Shown: one piece after another, positions 60,352-64,000 of the stretch | How the letters are laid out: every line of letters begins with the position of its first letter | Position numbering within the stretch: the stretch's first letter is position 1 | DNA from: Cronobacter sakazakii | GTDB taxonomy: Bacteria; Pseudomonadota; Gammaproteobacteria; Enterobacterales; Enterobacteriaceae | Length of the DNA: 64,000 nucleotides | Reading direction: 5' to 3' | Assembly (NCBI RefSeq): GCF_000982825.1 | Contig: NZ_CP011047.1 | Coordinates: 4,340,001-4,404,000, forward strand | Made by a program: the position numbers and the translations under genes | The notes under the pieces: model-generated | Databases searched by the model: none | Seen by the model: only the letters and a program-made list of their open reading frames with translations | What the model was told of the DNA's origin: nothing

Positions 60352-61155
60352 TCAGTTATTCACCGGAATAACCGCGCCTTTATATTTGGTGCGGATCCAG
60401 TCCTGAATCTGTTTGGAATGCAGCACGTTGACCAGCGCCACGATATCTTTTTTCTTCTCGTCGCCTTTATGCACCGTGATGATGTTGGCGTACGGGTTGT
60501 TCTCGCCGCTTTCCACCGCGATCGGATCTTTCACCGGGTCGAGGCCCGCGTCGATGGCGTAGTTGGCGTTAATCACCACCGCGTCGCCTTCGTCGTTGTT
60601 ATACATCTGCGGCAGCAGGGAGCCTTCCACGTTCGGCAGGAAGTTGAGCTTTTTCGGGTTCTCGACGATATCGCTGATGCGCGCGTCCACTTTGTTCACG
60701 CCCGGCTTCAGCTTGATGACGCCTTCACGCTCGAAAATAGAGAGGATGCGGCCCTCTTCCGCCACGGCGTCACGCATGATGACTTTGCCGCCTTCCGGCA
60801 GATCTTTCAGGGATTTGTATTTTTTGGAGTAGATGCCGATAGGCTCGATGTGAATCGCGCCCGCGCTCACGAAATCATAGGTTTTATCGTCAGCGTGATC
60901 TTTCAGCACGCTGTTCAGATACGGGATGTGCTGGAAATAGTTCGCGTCGATGTCGCGGCTCGCCAGCGCCGTGTTCGGCAGGATGTAATCCTGGAACGGG
61001 CGGATTTCCAGATCGATGCCCTGCTTAGCCAGAATCGGCTTCGCCTGCTCCAGAATTTCCGCGTGCGGCACGTTGGACGCGCCCACGGTCAGGGTGTCGG
61101 CCCAGGCGGAAACGCTCAGGGTGGCGGCGGCAATCAGCGTCAGTACTCTTTTCAT
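60352..61155 (-). CDS. MetQ/NlpA-family periplasmic binding protein
   Basis: 267 residues. Signal peptide about 1-19 ending SAWA with no lipobox Cys, so it is a soluble periplasmic protein, unlike E. coli MetQ. NlpA-family body: TVGASNVPHAEILEQAKP (about 23-40), IRPFQDYILPNTALASRDIDANYFQHIPYL (about 56-85), DIVENPKKLNFL, VINANYAIDAGLDP. Third gene of metN-metI-metQ order. The substrate is probably methionine or a related compound, but sequence divergence leaves it open. Confidence 0.87.
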   Translation of the reverse strand: MKRVLTLIAAATLSVSAWADTLTVGASNVPHAEILEQAKPILAKQGIDLEIRPFQDYILPNTALASRDIDANYFQHIPYLNSVLKDHADDKTYDFVSAGAIHIEPIGIYSKKYKSLKDLPEGGKVIMRDAVAEEGRILSIFEREGVIKLKPGVNKVDARISDIVENPKKLNFLPNVEGSLLPQMYNNDEGDAVVINANYAIDAGLDPVKDPIAVESGENNPYANIITVHKGDEKKKDIVALVNVLHSKQIQDWIRTKYKGAVIPVNN

Positions 61156-61176
61156 GATGTGTGTTCTCTGTTGTTG

Positions 61177-61845
61177 TTAGCGTTTATCTAAATAAGAGGT
61201 TAAGGCGTCACCGATGAACTGAATGATGAAGACGATCACCAGTATCGCGACCGTCGCCACCAGCGTGACGTCGTTATGGTTACGCTGGAATCCTTCCAGA
61301 TAAGCGAGATTTCCAAGCCCGCCTGCGCCAATCACCCCGGCCATCGCGCTGTAGCTCACCAGCGCAATCAGGGTGACGGTAATTCCCGACACCAGCGCCG
61401 GGGACGATTCCGGCAGCAGTACGCGGAAAATCAGCGTGCTCATGCGCGCGCCCATCGAGCGGGTGGCTTCAATCACGCCTTTATCGACTTCGCGCAGGCC
61501 AATCTCCACCAGACGCGCGTAGAACGGCGCGGCCCCGACAATCAGCGCCGGCAGCGCGGCGTTCGCGCCGAGAATGGTGCCGATAATCGTTTTGGTAAAC
61601 GGGATCAGCAGCACTATCAAGATAATGAACGGGATGGAACGGAACACGTTCACCACGATGGAGATAACGCCATAGACCAGACGGTTTTCAAACAGCCCGC
61701 CGCGCGCCGTTAAGAACAGCGCCAGCCCCAGCACAATACCGAGCACAAAGGTGGCGACGCCCGAGAGCGCGGTCATGTAGAGCGTCTCCTGGGTGGCGGC
61801 CAGGAGTTGGTCAATCTTCAGATGGGGAAACAGGGATTCAAGCAT
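61177..61845 (-). CDS. metI: MetI-type ABC transporter permease
   Basis: 222 residues from the ATG of MLESLFPHLK; overlaps the metN end by eight bases. Five membrane segments; EAA loop EIGLREVDKGVIEATRSMGARMSTLIFRVLLPES (about 120-153) and TVTLIALVSYSAMAGVIGAGGLGNLA are MetI signatures. Second gene of the operon. Confidence 0.9.
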   Translation of the reverse strand: MLESLFPHLKIDQLLAATQETLYMTALSGVATFVLGIVLGLALFLTARGGLFENRLVYGVISIVVNVFRSIPFIILIVLLIPFTKTIIGTILGANAALPALIVGAAPFYARLVEIGLREVDKGVIEATRSMGARMSTLIFRVLLPESSPALVSGITVTLIALVSYSAMAGVIGAGGLGNLAYLEGFQRNHNDVTLVATVAILVIVFIIQFIGDALTSYLDKR

Positions 61846-62860
61846 GTTTGATAACCTCGCAGTGGATCTCATGCAGGCGTAAATCGGCGAGGATATTCTC
61901 AAGCTGTTCCGGCGTCGCCACCACATGCAGCCAGAGCTGACCAAACACGCCGTGGGCGGTCTGGGTCATTTTGCCGTGCAGAATATTAAAAGGCAGGCCG
62001 TAGCGCAGCGTCAGCTCGCCTACGACCGGCTGGTGCGTGCTGTGCCCGACAAACGTCAGTTTGATCACCGCGCCGTTAAGCTCGCCCGCAAGCGTCGGAT
62101 CGAACGCGTCGTCGGCCCCTTCCTGGCTAATCTGGCGCACAAACTGGCGTGTAATGGGCTGCTGCGGATGGGTGAAGACCTGCAACACGTCGCCCTCTTC
62201 CACCACGCGGCCGTTTTCCATCACCGCCACGCGATCGCAAATCTTGCGCACCACGTGCATCTCATGGGTGATCAGCACAATGGTGAGCCCGAAGCGGCGG
62301 TTGATGTCCTGGAGCAGATCGAGGATTTGATCGGTGGTTTGCGGGTCGAGCGCCGAGGTGGCTTCGTCGCACAGCAACACATCCGGGCGGTTGGCGAGCG
62401 CGCGGGCGATGCCGACGCGCTGTTTCTGCCCGCCGGACAGGCGCGACGGATAAGCGTTTTCGCGGCCCTTCAGCCCGACCAGATCGATAAGCTCCGCCAC
62501 GCGGGTTTTGATTTCCGCTTTCGGCACGCCCGCGATTTGCATCGAAAAGGCGATGTTTTCGCTGACGGTACGCGACCAGAGCAGATTAAAGTGCTGGAAC
62601 ACCATGCTGATTTTCAGGCGTGCCTGACGAAGCGATTCGCCGCGCGCGGCGGAAATCTCTTTACCCGCCACGGTCACGCTGCCGGACGTCGGTTTTTCGA
62701 GGCCGTTTAACAGGCGAATCAGGGTGCTTTTCCCCGCGCCGCTATAGCCGATGATGCCGTAGATTTGTCCCCGCTCGACTTCCAGGTTGACGTCATCTAC
62801 CGCCGTAATGGTGTCCTTACCCTGATGAAACAGCTTCGAGATGTTCCTTAAAACTATCAT
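61838..62860 (-). CDS. metN: MetN-type ABC transporter ATP-binding protein
   Basis: 340 residues (E. coli MetN 343). Walker A GYSGAGKSTL (about 38-47), signature LSGGQKQRVGIARAL (about 140-154), Walker B VLLCDEATSALDP (about 160-172) and a C-terminal NIL (ACT-like) domain (about 265-340) that senses methionine in MetN. First gene. I see no MetJ boxes upstream, so this is likely a second, differently regulated copy of the system. Confidence 0.9.
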   Translation of the reverse strand: MIVLRNISKLFHQGKDTITAVDDVNLEVERGQIYGIIGYSGAGKSTLIRLLNGLEKPTSGSVTVAGKEISAARGESLRQARLKISMVFQHFNLLWSRTVSENIAFSMQIAGVPKAEIKTRVAELIDLVGLKGRENAYPSRLSGGQKQRVGIARALANRPDVLLCDEATSALDPQTTDQILDLLQDINRRFGLTIVLITHEMHVVRKICDRVAVMENGRVVEEGDVLQVFTHPQQPITRQFVRQISQEGADDAFDPTLAGELNGAVIKLTFVGHSTHQPVVGELTLRYGLPFNILHGKMTQTAHGVFGQLWLHVVATPEQLENILADLRLHEIHCEVIKHA

Positions 62861-63150
62861 AAGGTTTTACTTTCCTTCAGCGGCGCGCGAGGCGCAGGCT
62901 TTCTGACTTTCAGGCTTATCCTGGAGGAATATACCGAAAGGCCTGAATGTAAACATGAATAAAAGAGAATGTTATATAACAGATGATTCTAAACCGCACG
63001 ACAAAGCGTTGAGCCACACAAGTAAAGCCCGTAACCCTCTGTAAGACTGTACTGAAGCAGCGATTTGTGTGGACAGAGTTAAAGCGAGACAGCGCGGGCG
63101 AAGCATTCGTTAGCGTCCCCCGCGGTGCAAATACTCTCTTAAGATTTACA
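62861..63150. other. Intergenic region between metN and the last gene
   Basis: About 290 bases. It holds the metN promoter region and the tail of an AT-rich gene. No gene, hairpin with T-run or MetJ box is visible. Confidence 0.45.
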
Positions 63151-63975
63151 TTAATTAATCAGGGTCAACCTGACTCTTTTTGAGTGCGCAAGATAAGGTA
63201 AGGCCAGAGCAGACAGCGCGACAGGGTACGCAAACAAGACTGCCAGCATAGCTGTTGGCATCGGTGAAGCGACTTGTAACTGATACCAAAAGCAGATTGC
63301 AGCCAGTGTGACAGGAAATAAAAAGGACGAGCCGATAAAACTGTAATACCACGTCTTAAACGCGCTCTTTTTCATACATAGAGCCATCAGCGTGATGGCC
63401 GCAGCCAGCGCAGTTAACAAATACGTCAGTCTGACCATGTATGAGAAAAACGTCATCACGTTTTGGCTGAATAATAGGGTTGGGGTAACCGGCTTTCTTT
63501 CCGCCAGGTCAAAGCAAGCACTAAAGAAGGCATAGGTGTTATAGACAAACATAGTGGTCAGATGGATAGCCATCACCAGCAACCAGCCTCTTAGCCCTGT
63601 AAGCTTATCCTGCGACAGTGTGTCAATCCGGGTAGATTTAATAGAAATCCTACCTGCAAATTTGCGAACCCAAAAACGTGTTACTGCCGCTTTTACCTTC
63701 CGGTGATATTTACAGTAAATAGCAAATAAAAGACTCATTAAAACAGGGCATCCCATTCCTTCAAACGTCCATACTACTGTAAAATCATGCTCATAGAAAT
63801 AATGCGGCACATTTAAGGTCAGATTATCAAACATAGTCACTAAAAGCCATGTCACTAACATTAACAGGCAACATTTAAGGAACTTATAATAACTGGTGAA
63901 AATCAGGAAAAATGCGTAACTTGCAAGCAACAACGTAAAGCCATCGAACGTCAGCAATATCGTCAAACGTATCAT
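63151..63975 (-). CDS. Multi-pass membrane protein of unknown function (possibly DUF2569-like)
   Basis: 274 residues, seven or eight hydrophobic segments. LTGLRGWLLVMAIHL (about 125-139) resembles the GLGGWL motif that opens DUF2569 proteins, but this is a weak hint. Base composition is clearly more AT-rich than the neighbours, with many A/T-ending codons, which suggests horizontal acquisition. Start is the ATG at 63975, complete in the window. No function can be assigned. Confidence 0.65.
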   Translation of the reverse strand: MIRLTILLTFDGFTLLLASYAFFLIFTSYYKFLKCCLLMLVTWLLVTMFDNLTLNVPHYFYEHDFTVVWTFEGMGCPVLMSLLFAIYCKYHRKVKAAVTRFWVRKFAGRISIKSTRIDTLSQDKLTGLRGWLLVMAIHLTTMFVYNTYAFFSACFDLAERKPVTPTLLFSQNVMTFFSYMVRLTYLLTALAAAITLMALCMKKSAFKTWYYSFIGSSFLFPVTLAAICFWYQLQVASPMPTAMLAVLFAYPVALSALALPYLAHSKRVRLTLIN

Positions 63976-64000
63976 TCGCAGCTTATTTTCTAAAAAGAAA

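Noticed and set aside
62861..63150. Possible MetJ box upstream of the metN-type gene.
   Set aside because: No AGACGTCT or tandem near match found on either strand.

Overview
The window is about 64 kb of a GC-rich (high-50s % by eye) enterobacterial chromosome. The left part follows the E. coli 8.5-9 min order (sbcC, mak, rdgC, ppnP, aroM, yaiA, aroL, yaiI, proC, iraP, ddlA, yaiZ, yaiY, yaiW, sbmA, ampH, iprA, yaiT-like autotransporter, hemB, tauDCBA), but with clear differences: araJ is missing next to mak, araE sits beside proC, asr sits beside the tau operon, and a DUF2076 gene is inserted next to aroL. Protein similarity recalled from memory and the overall gene set suggest Cronobacter or a close relative (Franconibacter, Siccibacter, Enterobacter); this species call is inference, not proof.

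Layout. 1-8.5 kb: DNA repair and recombination (sbcC 3' end, rdgC), fructokinase, the aroL-yaiA-aroM unit with TyrR and TrpR operators, a DUF421 membrane operon, proC. 8.5-20.5 kb: araE with a readable AraC I1-I2 promoter, iraP, an MdtG-like exporter, an extensin-like protein, ddlA, the sbmA-yaiW peptide-uptake pair, ampH and the regulator iprA. 20.5-24 kb: a yaiT-type autotransporter gene broken by an IS1 (768 bp, 9-bp target duplication). 24-33.4 kb: a PncC/CinA-like gene, hemB, an OlsF-like bifunctional acyltransferase, asr, tauDCBA, and two intergenic clusters of palindromic and structured repeats. 33.4-42.3 kb: mmuPM (S-methylmethionine use) with MetJ boxes, then a tight four-gene operon joining a cytosolic molybdenum formate dehydrogenase and its DUF1641 partner to a cyanide-insensitive bd-type quinol oxidase, then an unlisted hok-type toxin with a likely antisense sok RNA.

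42.4-56.6 kb: AFG1/ZapE-like ATPase, lpxP, a 55-aa membrane protein, a divergent DeoR regulator / NudK / DUF4406 unit with phased operator repeats, a degenerate EAL-HDOD protein, carbonic anhydrase plus SulP anion transporter, an AI-2E family permease, two LysR regulators around a YdcZ-type transporter pair, and padC. 56.6-64 kb: a GH15 glycosidase gene with one in-frame amber codon, a putative T6SS-type metallopeptidase effector whose neighbouring immunity-like lipoprotein gene is split by a second IS1, a second MetNIQ-type ABC transporter, and an AT-rich membrane protein of unknown function.

Themes. Three genes are visibly inactivated or split (autotransporter, GH15 enzyme, immunity-like lipoprotein), two by IS1 copies whose encoded proteins are identical, which suggests recent IS1 activity. 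The two IS1 copies face opposite ways and bracket about 35 kb; each still has matching target duplications, so that segment has not been inverted by recombination between them. The most notable candidate systems are the formate dehydrogenase-quinol oxidase operon, the effector with broken immunity gene, and the structured intergenic repeat family.
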